From assembly GCA_030267965.1 (NCBI GenBank), contig BRYA01000307.1:2929-66928 (forward strand): DNA of 64,000 nucleotides. The letters are read 5' to 3'. The position numbers were made by a program, and so were the translations under genes. The DNA comes from Triparma columacea. Taxonomy: Eukaryota > Sar > Bolidophyceae > Parmales > Triparmaceae. Positions 23,050 through 34,920 of the stretch are shown piece after piece (the stretch's first letter is position 1; every line of letters starts with the position of its first letter). The notes under the pieces were generated by a model. That model made no database searches. It was not told where the DNA came from and was given only the letters and a program-made list of their open reading frames with translations.

Positions 23050-25105
23050 TTACCTCCTCTTCCCCCTTACCAAAAATATTCCTCCCACCCCCAACACGCC
23101 GACCCCAACAGCAGCCACGCTCAACCACCCAAATCTTCTTCTCTCTCCCCCTTCCCCCCCCCCCCCCTCAAGTCTCCTGATTCTCCTTTCCTCCACGTCC
23201 CTATCCCCCTGGTAGCATACGTCCCCCCACACAGGTTCAACACCTAGCATCCTAGCAACCTTACAGCTGCTCCTTACCCCGTTTTCCAACAGCGGCATTG
23301 AGTAAAGTGAGTATGCCCCAACATAGTAGATTCCCCCCTCCCCCTGCGCCTCCCTTAGCTTATCGATTCCCCTGCACGTGTCCGTGTTTAACGTAGGCCT
23401 CTCGAACCATGAGTTCGACAGCACCTTTGAGGGGAGGGGCTCGATTATCGGGTTCCATGTCTGGATCAGGGAAGGGTCCAAACTACGGTCGACGTTGTGC
23501 ATCCAGATGCTACACATGGAGGCGGCGAGCTTGCCGGGGCACTGGGCTGAGAGGGTGCCTGAGCTTGGCCATGCGCGACCTTCGTCACGCTCAAAGGGGG
23601 CGTTCTTTACACCAGCACCACCCTCGAAGCACTTGGCGTTCTGGTTCTCGAGGATGAGGTTGACGTTGCTCCAGTCGGACTTCCTTGCCGGCATTAGCCT
23701 CTCGTCCGTGTGAACCACGACCCTGGACGCCTCCTTACCCCAGCAACCTAGGGCCTCTATGGCACTCTCGCTACCCCCACCAGCGCTTATTAGGTTCCTG
23801 GCGTGGTGGGCCTGAGTGGCGACGACGATGCTGTCGAAGGTCTCTGACTTGTCCTCCCCTGTGTCACCGTCCATCCACGAAACCGTGCACCCCTCACCGC
23901 TCCCAGCCGGGGACACCTTGGAGACCTTGGCGTTCAAGTGCAGTTTCCCGCAGTCCTTCGATAGCTTGGCCACGACGTCGCAGACCCCGTCGGTTACCCT
24001 GCAGTGCTCCCCCCCGCTGAATCTGTTGGCCCTCTTGGGGTTAGGGAGCCACGTCCAAGAACCGTAGCTGTCGTGGTAGGCGGCGATCACCTCGGCGGGG
24101 TACAAGTCGAGGACCTCGTAGCTGCAGGTGCACACCACGGTCAGCATGGGGTAGAGAAGCTGACGGGCAGAGGAAACGAGCGAATGTAGGTTAGCAATGA
24201 GTATGTCGCACCCCAACCTTCAGGGGAGCGGACATAAAAAACGTCGCGCGCTCCGTGTCCAAACCCTTTCTTCCAATCGCTTCGCTAGCCTTTGCCCTCG
24301 CTCTGCGCCCGCCCCCTTACCTCCCCGATAAAGTCCTGACTATAACCCTCACCACGAAGGTACTCCCCCAAGGTCTTGTTGTTCATCCTCTCCGTCCCTA
24401 TGTGCCTAGGCGCGATCGCGAAGAAGTAGACGAGCTCTGCGCAAAGTTTACCGTACTTCCTAACCGCCTGCAGCCAGCCAGGGATCCACTTTTGCATGGG
24501 ATCAAGGGACAGGGAGGGGTAAGGGAACTTTATTATTGAGGTCATGTTGGAGTACCTGAAGAAGGAGAGACCGGTTGAGGTACGATCCTGTTCCAACGTC
24601 TCCATCGTCCCCGCCCCCGGTAGCAGGTACGTGCATGAAAAGGCAAAGTCTACGGGCTGGAACTTGACTCCGACAGTCTCATAAAGCTTGGTGAGGTTGG
24701 GGTAGTACTCTGGGTTGAAGATCCGAAGGGGAACGTCGAAGTGCGTCCCGTCGGGGTTTACGACGGCGTGGGCGTCCATCCCGAGCTTCTTCTCCCTCTC
24801 GAAAATAGTCACATCGTGCTTTCGGGAGAGCAGCCACGCGGATGAAAGACCTGCGATCCCGCTTCCGACCACTGCGATTCTACGATGGGCGCCCAGTTTA
24901 ATCGGGGGAGGGCGGTTAGTGTCAGGCGGCGCGCTACAAAACTGCCACTTCCCCCCAGCTTCATTAGAAAGTCCGGCGATTGGCATTGGCCAAAATTCAC
25001 TAATCCGAAGGAAACTCAACGCTGATGTAGGCAGAGAATGGGATCCGATGTGCCCCGCCCAATAAATTGCACTCACTTCTTCCTCTCTTCGCCAGAACTC
25101 TCCAT
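23050..25105 (-). CDS. FAD-dependent amine-oxidase-like protein with C-terminal membrane anchor
   Basis: Exons 25105-25077, 24879-24321 and 24159-23050 give 565 aa. The tiny first exon (MESSGEERK) splices in phase 2 directly into the dinucleotide-binding motif IAVVGSGIAGLSSAWLL. That fit is why I chose it over a longer unspliced frame. A conserved second strand (HDVTIFEREKKLG) and a C-terminal FAD-contact region (GIYYVGAYSLYSMPLLENGV) mark the NAD(P)/FAD-binding amine oxidase superfamily. It is closest in feel to the predicted oxidoreductases often found with cyclopropane fatty acid synthases. A single C-terminal hydrophobic helix (about 537-560) followed by RGKRR suggests a tail anchor. Substrate unknown. 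It is divergent from the ankyrin kinase, with 139 bp between starts. Confidence 0.85.
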
Positions 25106-25244
25106 TTTTCAGAAGAATCAATTGGCTCTAGAGCAGGTGGTTCAAGGGCCAAGGTTCCTCGAGAGTCGAATGTCGAGTTCAAAGGTCCCGAACCAAGTCA
25201 GGAAGAATCAAAGCCTTCACTGCAATTGTGGATTATCCGCCGAA

Positions 25245-27628
25245 ATGCGGAGGAATAATAAGTGAGTTGTAGTTGTGCTCGGACCCCGACCGGGGTCGCT
25301 TGGGCTTTGGACTTGGATGAGAAATGAGGGTGATAAGCCCCTGTTACTAGCGTTATCTCAAACTTGCATGGAAACATTGAGGTTCCTCCGTTTGTCTCCT
25401 AAAGCTCACCAGTATATCTCTGACGTATCCTTTCTCCGCGTTCACATCGCTCTCAGATCGTTTGCAAACGCCGGAGACTTGGATGCAACAATCCACAATG
25501 TGCGTGGGGGTGGGATCATGGCCTCAAAGAAGGATCTCAGCATCGCGGAGGATGTGTTTGCCGCGGGGTGCAAGCTCTTGCTAGGAGCCGCGAAGGGGGA
25601 CAAGGAGATGGTCGCCAAGCTCCTCTCCGTTAACCCCAGCCACATCAACTTTCGGGATTATGACAGGAGGACAGCCTTACATGTGGCTGCGAGCGAAGGA
25701 CACAAGGAGATGGTGATGTTCCTTCTGGAGAAGGGGGGGCAGCTTAACAGGTCAGATCGTTGGGGAGGATCCCCCCTGGATGATGCCATGCGCCACCGTC
25801 ACAAGGAGGTAAGCCAGTGAAGTAAAGTGAAGCGAAGGACAGCGAAGAGCCGGGGGTTATGACCCCTGTTGGTTGGTTGGAGCACTACACTCCCTGCCGA
25901 TATTTGCACCGAAACCTAACCCTAATCGCGACTTGCTTCGGGTTTTTTCGCAGATTGCAGCTTTGTTGCGAATGAAGGGTGCCCACACGGGCAATGCTGA
26001 CAAGTCCACAAGCTTCATCACTGCCGCCTCCGAGGGAGATTTCGATGAGGTGAAAATGCTTGTGGAGGACAAGGTCAATGTCAATTGCAGTGACTACGAC
26101 AAAAGAACGGCGCTGCACTTGAGCGCCGGGGAGGGACGCTACGATATCCTCAAGTTCCTGCTCGAGAACGGAGGCGACCCCAACGTGCAGGATAGATTCG
26201 GCGGCAGGCCTTTGGACGACGCCATGAGGAAAGGACACGGGGAGTGCGCAAATTTGCTCAGGTCCAAGGGCGGCGTCAATGGAGACGACGGGATAGCCAG
26301 CCCGAAGGAGAAAGGCCCTAACGATAGCCTTGAGGATTCCGGCCACGCGCTCAACAGAAAGTCCTTGAACGTCGACTCCATGAAGGTGGCGTGGAAGGAC
26401 ATCGAGGTGCTGGATAAGATAGGGGCGGGGGAGGTGAGACAAAACGAGAAGCGAAGCGACGAGTGACAGTATTTTTTTAGTTGATTGGAGCGTTACACAA
26501 CACGCCTATGATAGTTGCACCTCCTCGTATCTTATTCAAGACGCGCCCTCGTTCTTCCTGACCCTTTTCGCATTTCTATTCGCTCATCGCAGTTCGGGGA
26601 GATCTTCAAATGCAGGTGGAGGGGTAGTGTCGTGGCGGCCAAGTGCGTCAAGAGTGCCGCGATTGAGAAGGAGTGGAATAAAAGAGACGGGGCAAGCGAC
26701 GAACTTAACAATTCGCTCAATGCCACCTCCAAGCAAATCGCACTCAACGATTTCAGGACAGAGACCGCCATTCTGAGGCAGCTGCGCCACCCCAATATAT
26801 GCATGCTCCTCGCTTACTCGGCCATGAAAGACTACGAGGTGATGATCTCCGAGCTAATGAAGTGCTCGCTCCTCGATGTCTTCAAGGCCCACAAAATTCA
26901 GGGTAGCACGATGAGCAAGAAGAAGCAGATTCGGTACGCGATCGAGCTTGCCAAGGGGATGAACTACCTCCACACTTGCCAGCCTCCCATCCTTCACCGT
27001 GACCTCAAGCCTGCCAACCTGTTGGTGGACTTCAAGGACACGCTCAAGATCTCAGACTTTGGTCTTGCCAAGCTCAGACCAGAGAAGGACACAGAGAAGG
27101 ACACCTTCACCATGACGGGAGAGACTGGAAGCTACCGTTATATGGCCCCTGAAGTTTTCAGGCATGAGGTTTATAACGAGACCGTCGATGTCTATAGGTG
27201 AGGTAGTAGTGGGGTGGGGTGTGGTTGGTGGGGCAAGGGGGGGCGACAAGCGAAGCAAGAGAGACAAAGAAAACCTTCCGACTAACCTCCTTCGGCCCTC
27301 GCTTCGTATCAGCTTCGCAATGATCTTCTACAACCTCCTCGCCGGCCACGCCCCCTGGCCTGCGATGAATGGCGTCCGAGCTGTAAAGGCTGCCGCCATC
27401 GAAGGCAGCCGCCCCCAGATTCCCCGCCACTGGGACACCGACTTGGACGGCCTCATACAGTCGTGCTGGGACGAAAACCCTAAAGTCAGGCCACCGTTTG
27501 CTCAAATCCTTGAAGTCCTGAGCGAATACCACTTTGCCACTTTCAAGGAGACGGTCGACGACATGACAAGCCTAGACAACAACATCGTTGGCGGGAGGGG
27601 GGTGTTCTGCGGCTGCACGGTTTCGTAG
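25245..27628 (+). CDS. Ankyrin-repeat TKL protein kinase
   Basis: Exons 25245-25261, 25457-25808, 25954-26433, 26593-27197 and 27313-27628 give 589 aa. The 17-nt first exon (MRRNN) is predicted from a phase-2 match; otherwise translation could begin at MASKKD (25518). Two ankyrin modules (about 60-130 and 145-235) carry DYDRRTALHVAASEGH and DRWGGSPLDDA-type signatures, as in plant integrin-linked/Raf-like kinases. The kinase domain begins at about 270: GAGEFGEIFKC, VVAAKCVK, HRDLKPANLL, ISDFGLAK, and GSYRYMAPEV with TVDVYSFAM. All catalytic residues are present. The protein ends CGCTVS, a possible CaaX-type lipid anchor with a neighbouring cysteine. The ankyrin signature is shared with the channel gene upstream. 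Confidence 0.9.
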
Positions 27629-27739
27629 CGAGGGGGGGGGTTGTATATATAGATGTCGCATTTTTAAAATGACTACGTTGTCTTTGTTTCTATTCTTTCG
27701 TCCCTTTCAAGCCCCCAAACCCCCCCGCACACAAATCTT

Positions 27740-28924
27740 CTAGCGCGTCTGGACGAAGGCGTCCATGCTGTTGCTGAACCCAATAATCTCAAAGATGAAG
27801 TCCTTGACGTAGGTGGGGAAGATGAAGTGCAGCAGGTCGCTGCAGTACATGAGCCTCGGCATCCTGAGCTCCGTCCTCCTGCGCCTCATGCCCTGCACGA
27901 TCTTGTGGACGACGTAGGAGGGCTCGAGGATGGGGAGCAAGAACCCAAAGGGGAACCTACATTTTGTATAGGACAAGAGGGAAACGGGAGCGAAGAAGAA
28001 ATGGAAAGCGAAACAGTTAGTAAAGTCCCACGGCGGCCCTTTCATCGCGCTGATGTCTACTTTCTTTTACCCCATTTGCTTACCTCGTCTTAACACCGTC
28101 GAACATTCCAGTGTTGATAAAGTACGGACAAACGCTCAACGTGTGTACGTTGTACTTCTTCATCTTCCTCAGCTCCAGCCTCAAGGCCTCGTTGAAGCCC
28201 CGGGCCCCGAATTTGGAGGCGCAGTAGTCGCAGAGTCCGGCTACGCCCACGAGGCCAGCTGCGGAGGCGATGGTTACGATGTGGCCGTTGTCGGTGGCGA
28301 TCATGTGGGGGAGGAAGGCCTTGACGGTCCAGAAGTGCGATTCGGTGTTGACACCGAGGGTCAGGGAAGCCTTGGAGTCCTCGACGTCGAGGATGGACTT
28401 TCCAGTAACGATCCCAGCGTTGTTGATCAAGATGGTACAGTCCCCGAGGTCTGCGGTGACCTTTTTGGCCGTCGAGTAGACAAGCTATGGGGGCGGCGGG
28501 GAGGAGCGAGTGGCGGGGACGTAAGGTTCCGTTTTGTTCTTGAATTCCCCCTCCTTTCTCTACTGCATTTATTTTAAAACATTCTCACCTCCTTGTCACA
28601 GACGTTGACTTTGTAGATAGCTCCCTCCCCGCCCACCTCCTTGACCATCCTCATGGTCTCCTCCATGCCTGGAACATTGAGATCCCAGAGGGCCACCTTG
28701 ACGCCAATCTTCGCTAGGGAGACCGCAATGCCCCTGCCGATCCCTGACCCTGCGCCAGTGATAACCGCGACCTGGCCGGAGAGATCCTTGGGGAAGTAGT
28801 AGTCGAGGGCAAGGTTTTTGACAGTGTCCCAAGCCATGTAAGCTCCAAGGGCCATGAGGGGACCAGGGAGGGGACATTTGGTGTAGTAAGGGCAGAGACG
28901 CTTGGATAATGACGAGAGGGACAT
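27740..28924 (-). CDS. Short-chain dehydrogenase/reductase, 17-beta-HSD11/RDH-like
   Basis: NAD(P)-dependent oxidoreductase of sterols, retinoids or other lipids. Exons 28924-28589, 28484-28084 and 27956-27740 give 317 aa. An N-terminal membrane segment (about 25-45) precedes the cofactor motif TGAGSGIG and the WDLN strand. The NNAG motif follows, then the catalytic Ser in IASAAG and YCASK as the catalytic Tyr-x-x-x-Lys. The C-terminal hydrophobic part fits lipid-droplet or ER-associated SDRs. The start is the ATG of MSLSSL; the frame is open six bases upstream but without ATG. The stop is 111 bp from that of the convergent ankyrin kinase. Confidence 0.92.
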
Positions 28925-29225
28925 TTTCAACGTGACGTAGGTGGGGAATTAGAGGCCTACAAAGCTCTTCAAATGCCAACTTCAGGCGACATCAGGTTAG
29001 GGTGACACACAAGCATGATTGGGGAGAAGCGCGGAGTGTAGTTCAGGGAGGGTGAGCAGTCGGATGAGAAAGTGGATGAAAGAGGGTTCAATTGGTCAAA
29101 TTCGTCATGGGTGAGCATTTTACCTCCTGTTGTGAAGATCGAAACGATTTTGGGCGTCTCTTTGTCTCTTTGGGCTTTGGGGGGGCTATTTCTTTTGCCT
29201 CTATTCTAACCGAATGGCATGTACA
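28925..29225. promoter_or_regulatory. Divergent promoter between SDR and POLD3
   Basis: 301 bp between start codons, with mixed G-rich and pyrimidine stretches. No gene or recognisable element seen. Confidence 0.45.
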
Positions 29226-30815
29226 ATGCTTCCGCAAGAGGAACTCAAGGCATATGAGAGTCAGTTGATGGACTCGAGCGATGTGTTAACAAGTCGTCAG
29301 GTATGTGTGGAGACTTCTCCTTGCTCCTCATGCCTCCAACCCGTTTCCCACCTCTCACTTTTTGCAACCACAACTCGCTCTCACTTGATTTAGATTGCTA
29401 TGGCACATGCATTGCCTCTTAAATCAGCCGTTAACGTCCTTTCTGAGCTACTTAGCTCCAATCCTGACCTTCAAAGGCTCTATTTAACAACCAAGAGGGA
29501 GGACGGAGGGAGGGTGAGTACTTGGGAGATGCTGGGTGGCTCTATGGGTTGCACGTGATGTGTTTGGGGGTGTTTTAGATATCTCCCTTAACTAACAACC
29601 CCTTCACACTCCACTTTTTGCCCATTCAGATGAAGTTCAGCCTTACTGAAAGCAAGGAGACAGGGGAAAATGTCCTCTCCTCCGTCCTTCACTCTCTCTG
29701 TGGCTCCAAGGGCACCAAGGCCTTGGATGTGATGTCACTCACTACCACCTCCGTCCGGGCCTCGAACTGCAACAACATCAAGGCAGACGTCAAGAGGGTT
29801 GAGAGGAAGAGGAAGGGGGGGAGCGTGCAGGGGGCGCAGCAGGGGGCGGCAGCAGGGGAGAGGAGCGACGGGCACATGTCACTTAAGTCCAACCCGTTCG
29901 GGCAGAAGAGGGTCAAAGTCTCGGCGGCGAACTTCTTCGGAGGTGGGGAAGCAGGAGCGAAGAAGGAGGAGAAGGTGAGAATGGATTAATATTGTGTCGG
30001 AGCCCTGTCCACTTCACTAATGCATCCCTTCCCACTAATCGCTCCGTTCGTCGTAGAAGAAGAGCGTCTTCGACTCTAACCCGAAGGCCCCCAAGCCAAA
30101 GAAGAGCGTCTTCGCGACCACCAAGACCAAGGCAAAGAAGGGGAAGAAAGAGAAGGTCGTCGAGCAGGAAAAGGAAGTTAAGCTTGGCAAGGACGAGATG
30201 AGCAAGAGGAAGGTCCTTGACTCGGACTCTGAGGACGAGGACGAGGAGGATGACGGTACCGGGTTCATGGAGGTCGGAGAGAAGCTTCCTCCTCCACCCG
30301 CTAAGGCCAAGGATGAGGACGACGGGGAGGAGGAGTTCGTCGGCGACGATGAGTCTGACAATGAGGAGAAACAAGAGGAAAAGGCTAAGGAGGATGAAGG
30401 GGAGGCGGACGGTTCTACCCAGTCGCCCGAGAACAAGACAAAGAAGAAGAGGACGAAGAAGGATGAGAAATTCAACGAATTCGGCGAGGAGATTGTCAAG
30501 GAGAAGGTTGTCGGAGCCATGGACAAGGCTTTCGGTGGGGGGGGCACTGCGGACGTCGGTGTCACCGACGGTGCGGCCGCCGGAGGCAAGAGGAGGGTCG
30601 TCAAGAAGAGGTTCGTCGAGAAGACAGAGATGGACGCAAACGGCTACATCCATACCACCACGGTCGAGGAGGAGTACTCCGACTACGAGGAGGGGACCCC
30701 GCCAAAGAAGAAGAAGGAGGAAACGATTGTGCAGAGGAGCTCGGGAGTTGGGGGAGGGGCGAAGAAGGAGAAAAAACAGAAGGGTTTGATGGGGTTCTTC
30801 GGGAAGAAGAAATAG
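29226..30815 (+). CDS. POLD3: DNA polymerase delta subunit 3 (p66-like)
   Basis: Accessory subunit linking DNA polymerase delta to PCNA in the nucleus. Exons 29226-29300, 29394-29513, 29630-29974 and 30057-30815, all phase 0, encode 432 aa, near the usual length. The N-terminal ~120 residues fit the winged-helix segment that contacts the B subunit. The long C-terminal part is Lys/Glu/Asp-rich, disordered and NLS-like, including an acidic run DSDSEDEDEEDD. The protein ends in a canonical PCNA box, QKGLMGFF, followed by basic residues, as in animal and yeast p66. The identification rests on architecture plus the terminal PIP box; the N-terminal similarity is judged by eye. The first donor is GTATGT. 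The gene is convergent with the alcohol oxidase. Confidence 0.82.
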
Positions 30816-30922
30816 GCGGTTGTTGAGACGGGGGTGGAGAGGGTTGTGAAGCAACTCCAAGAATTTCACGGAAAACTCCAAAATCTTCCTTCATCTATCT
30901 TCCTTTATCTCCTAAGGTCCCC

Positions 30923-33371
30923 TCAAAGCAGCATGCCTCTCTTGTGAAGCAAAGTAGCCGCGAAACCCACAACCGCTGCCGCAATATAAATGGCCAAATC
31001 CGACTTGAACCCTTTCCCCTCCTTCCCCCTCCTCTCCTTCCTCCTCCTCTTGATCTCCTCCCCCTTCTTAGTCCCGTTATGCACCTCGACCAGCCTCTTC
31101 GCCAGCCCCCTGCTCAGTGCCATCGTTGTCATCATAGGGTTCGCCCCGCTCGCGGTCGGGAACAAAGAAGCGTCGATGACGTGGACGTTGTCCATCTCCC
31201 AGACCTCCCCGTCCACGTCTACCGCGCCGAGGGAGCTGTTTCTAGCCATTCTGCAGCTGCCCATCTGGTGGGCACAAAACAGGCCGAGATCGTTCACGCC
31301 GCAGCCGTTGGACCTGAGGGAAGCCTTGAATGCGGCGGCCTTCGAAGAGTCAACACGACCATCGGCCTTATCGACCTCGTACGGCACCTGCTTCGGGTGG
31401 CATGCCCAGACCTGTTTCACCCCAGGGTTGACAGAGAGGATATCGAACGCCTTCTCCAGGCCGTTCAAAATGTTCTCCTTATCCCTCTTGTCAACACTGT
31501 AACTGATGTTCGGTTCATATCCCCCCTCTCCTGTCCCTGTAACCTTCCCCGATCCCTTGTCTCTCTGCAGCACGATCACCGCGACCATTTTAGAGGCGCA
31601 CTGCAGGATGCTCTTGAAGGATTGCGCCCCGTTCCAGGGCAGCGCCGCCGCCATCACTCCCGTGTGGACGCTGGGGCACTCGAGCTTGGGGCCGTAGTTG
31701 TCGCCCTCCAAGCCCTTCTCGAACTCCGTGCACACGGTTGTCATGGGAGCCCCCTTGTACCCGTGCATTTCCTCCTCACAGGACGCCATGATGGCGGAGA
31801 CAGGGTGGAGCCTGAGGTTCGACCCAATGTTATTGTTCTTGCAGCCGGAGCGCTGAAGGAGAAGGGGGGTGTGGAGGGAACCGCAGGCCACGATAATCTT
31901 GGAGCGGACGGATATCGTGAAGTGGGTGGACTTGTCATGGAGGGAGGAGGCAGGTGCGAGGGTGACTGAGTTCGAGGTGACCTTCACGGCGTGACCGTTG
32001 AACAGCGTGCCGTTGCCCGTTCTGCAGTAGTCCCTGAGCCAGGTGATTCCTCCGCCCTGCTTGTTCCCCTGCTTGGGGCCGAAGCAAGTCCACCCAGCAG
32101 AGTCACGGGAGGTGTCCTTGATGTTCTGGGGCGCCACCTTCCAGGCGAAGTTGTTCTTCGTGCACCCGGCTATCAACTTCGTGTTCATGCTGTTGTGTTT
32201 GACATTGTCGCCATGTACCCCCATCTCCTCCTTGACTTCCCTCAAGCACTCGTCGAACTCCTCCCCATCGACCCAGTCAATCCCGAACTCCTCCTTCCAC
32301 TCCTTCCTGACATACTTTGGCGTATCAAGGCAGCACCCCCAGTTAATCGTGCTGCGGCGAGAGAAGTGAGGGTGGGGTATAAGTATTTATAGTTAACGTC
32401 GTGCTGTTTCCTTGTCTCACCTCCCCCCACCCAACCCCGCACCAGCTAGGATCATTATGCTCCCGTCGTCAGTTGTCAGAAGACTCCCCTTCTCGTAATA
32501 CGTAGACATGCCTTCGGCCTCGACCTGCGAGATCTTAGACAGGTCGTCGGGAAGGAAATTTCCCTTCTCTATTATGAGGATTTTTATGCCCGGGATGCCC
32601 TCGGCTAAAGTCTTGGCCACGGTAGAACCCCCGCTACCGCTTCCTATGATGACGTAGTCAAAGGTCTTCCCTTTGATGTCCTTCTGTGTATACTTGCTGA
32701 ACTTGAAGGATTCCGTGACTGGTTTCTCTTCCTTTGGTGGTCCTGTGTAACCCAGGGTTGCCCATAGAGGGTTGATGGAGGTGGCGGGGTCGACGTAGGA
32801 CATCGCGGTGCCGAGGAGAAAGCGTTTCAGGGCGTTGAAGGCTTCGCGGCGCTTTCCGACAGCGCTGTCGGAGGTGGGCGAGCAAGCAAAGCAAGAGTGA
32901 GCAAAAGGTTTTGTGTTTTGAGTTTGTATTTGTGTTTGACAAACAATATTTCCCTCGCTCTATTTCTCCCGCTCACCTCATGGCCATGCCCTTCATCATC
33001 TCCGCCCTAACCTCCAGCGATGACGCCTCAAAGCTCGTCGTTGTGGGCGTGCCAGTAAGAGCAGTAGTTAGCACTGAGGATCTGAGTGCCGTCATCAATC
33101 CCTTCATCTTCAGCACGTCAAATGGCGACAGATGAAGCGTGATACCTGTGATTATAATTTGATTCATTGGGTTGAGGGACGTTGTCGTTAGTCAGAAAGG
33201 CATTAAATGAGAAGGGAGAAAGGTGCCAATCCGAGGAAACCTACCCTCTTCTAAGGCTTCACGGAAACCATTGAGTTCTGAAATTAAGGTAGTGGGAGGT
33301 ATGGAACCACCAAGAGGTGGAGGGTAAAATGCGTCCGCGCAAGCTAACAGGCTGGTGAGTAACTTGTCCAT
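30923..33371 (-). CDS. Long-chain alcohol oxidase (GMC oxidoreductase)
   Basis: Flavoprotein oxidising long-chain alcohols to aldehydes; plant and yeast FAO enzymes are membrane-bound. Exons 33371-33245, 33145-32977, 32864-32421 and 32351-30923 give 722 aa. An N-terminal helical region typical of FAO (PLGGSIPPTTL; LSPFDVLKMKGLM) precedes the FAD motif DYVIIGSGSGGSTVA, the AGAGLGGGSTINWG loop and a conserved WTCFG segment. The C-terminal GMC signature holds HQMGSCRM and the VHVIDASLFPTASGANPM active-site region. A basic stretch and a hydrophobic helix (about 697-715) end the protein. No ATG exists upstream of 33371 in this frame before a stop, so I use that one. It is divergent from the NYN-CSD gene with 115 bp between starts. 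Confidence 0.9.
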
Positions 33372-33486
33372 AAATCTTTTGACAAGAGCCTCCCCTTGTG
33401 ACAAAGAGCTGAATGTCACGAAGACAAGCTGTTGGCAATCAACTGTTGAAACAACGCCGTTACAGCCAAATTAATATATTGGTTCT

Positions 33487-34863
33487 ATGTCCGACTCTCC
33501 TCCGGTCCCAACGACCCCTCGTTCGTTGGGTTTGGTGCCAGAGGATGCAATTTTTCCCATCCTCGACTCGTATCTGAGGGGGGCATCCCTGAAGTCGGCG
33601 TTTCAAACGTTCTACAGGAACAGTGCTCCAGCTTTCAAGGTGAAACGGTGTTGTTGTATTGTTGGATGCAGGTGAAAATGGGAACTAACGCACTCACCCC
33701 CTTTCCTCGCCACCCCACCACCAAAGGACTTCTCAATAGGATCTGAGTATACTTTGCAGCAGATGAGCGTGCACAGGGAGTACTGCTCGACTCTCGAAGC
33801 CCTTCTTTCTCGTCGTTTGGAGGAGATCGGGAGCTCGTTCGGTCGGTTCGAGGATGTTTTTGAGAGCTCTTTGGAGGAAGGGAAGGAGGGGGTTGAGGGG
33901 GTGGAGGAAGCACTGAGGAGGGCGGGTGACTTTGAGGAGTTCGCGGGTGTCATGAAGGGAATGTACGACGAATTTTACGGCGTTGGTGAGGGTTCGTCGG
34001 AAGAGGTGAAAGGGAACGAAGGGGACCAATCCTACCACCTGCGAATACTGTGGGACATTGAAAATGTTCCGATCCCAAGGAACATCAGCGGGTTCTCCTT
34101 CGCCAGCAACTTGATATCGTACTGCGAGGAAATGTTCAGGGGCAGAGCAGGAGCGGACACACTGTGCACGGCCTTTCACTGCCCCAGCAAGAGGACATTC
34201 ACCGAGGCGGATGGGAGGGGCATGGACAGAGCCCAAGTCGAGCAGGTTGTAGTGCAAGTGAAGAGGGAGGACGCAGACAGGAAGATGGTCGCCCGGCTGC
34301 GGAGGGAGTCTCGCGTGCTCCCCGCTGGGAGGACTTGCTTCGTGGTGGTGACTTCTGACCTTGATTTCGTCTCTTCTATGAAGGGACTTGGGGAGGGAGG
34401 GTACACGGTTGGGTGTTTGCATAGGGCGGAGGGGTATGAACAGGCAAAGGCCTTGGGGGGGTACGCAGACTGGGCGCAACATTTAAGTGTGGTGGAGGGG
34501 AGGTGCGGGGAGGAGGAGGGGGGGGAGGGGGTAGGGGGGAAGAAAAGGAACGTGGTGAAGACCGTTGTTAAGAAGGGAAGGTACACGGGGACGGTGCAAT
34601 TCTGGGGAAAGGGGGGGTGGGGGTTTATCAAGGTTAGCAAGGGGGGTGGAAAGGTATTTTGTCACAACTTAGCACTTCCGCCGGCCTCGCACCACCGCTT
34701 CCTCGTCGTTGGGGAGGAGTGTGAGTTCGATGTTATTGAAACAGAGAAAGGCCCGAGGGCAGAGAATGTTGTGGGGTTGGGAGGGGGGATGTTGACGTGC
34801 CAAGCGAGCAAGAACGGGCGGCAGGGGGGGGGGAGGAGGAGAGGGAGAGGACGGAAAAAGTGA
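33487..34863 (+). CDS. NYN-domain (PIN-like) ribonuclease fused to a cold-shock domain
   Basis: Exon 1 is 33487-33639 (donor GTGAAA). Exon 2 begins at 33760 after TTTGCAG, or in the same phase at 33727. The product is about 418 aa. The middle (about 140-300) is a NYN domain of the LabA/MARF1 type: ILWDIENVPIP supplies the first acidic residue and VVVTSDLDFVSS the later ones, so the metal site looks complete. A cold-shock domain follows (about 330-395), with GTVQFWGKGGWGFIKVSKG as the RNP1 strand and a basic Gly/Arg tail (GGGRRRGRGRKK). The combination predicts a nuclease that brings its own single-strand RNA binder. Target and localisation unknown. The 3' end is convergent with the carboxylesterase, stops 57 bp apart. 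Confidence 0.85.
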
Positions 34864-34920
34864 ATGAAGTGTTATTGTTGATTGAAGACAAGGGTCATCT
34901 CTTTATATTCTCTCTCATCT

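Noticed and set aside
24880..25076. Longer unspliced N-terminus for the flavoprotein
   Set aside because: It would need a non-conserved 60-residue stretch. A GTGAG donor after a short ATG exon joins in phase directly to the FAD motif.
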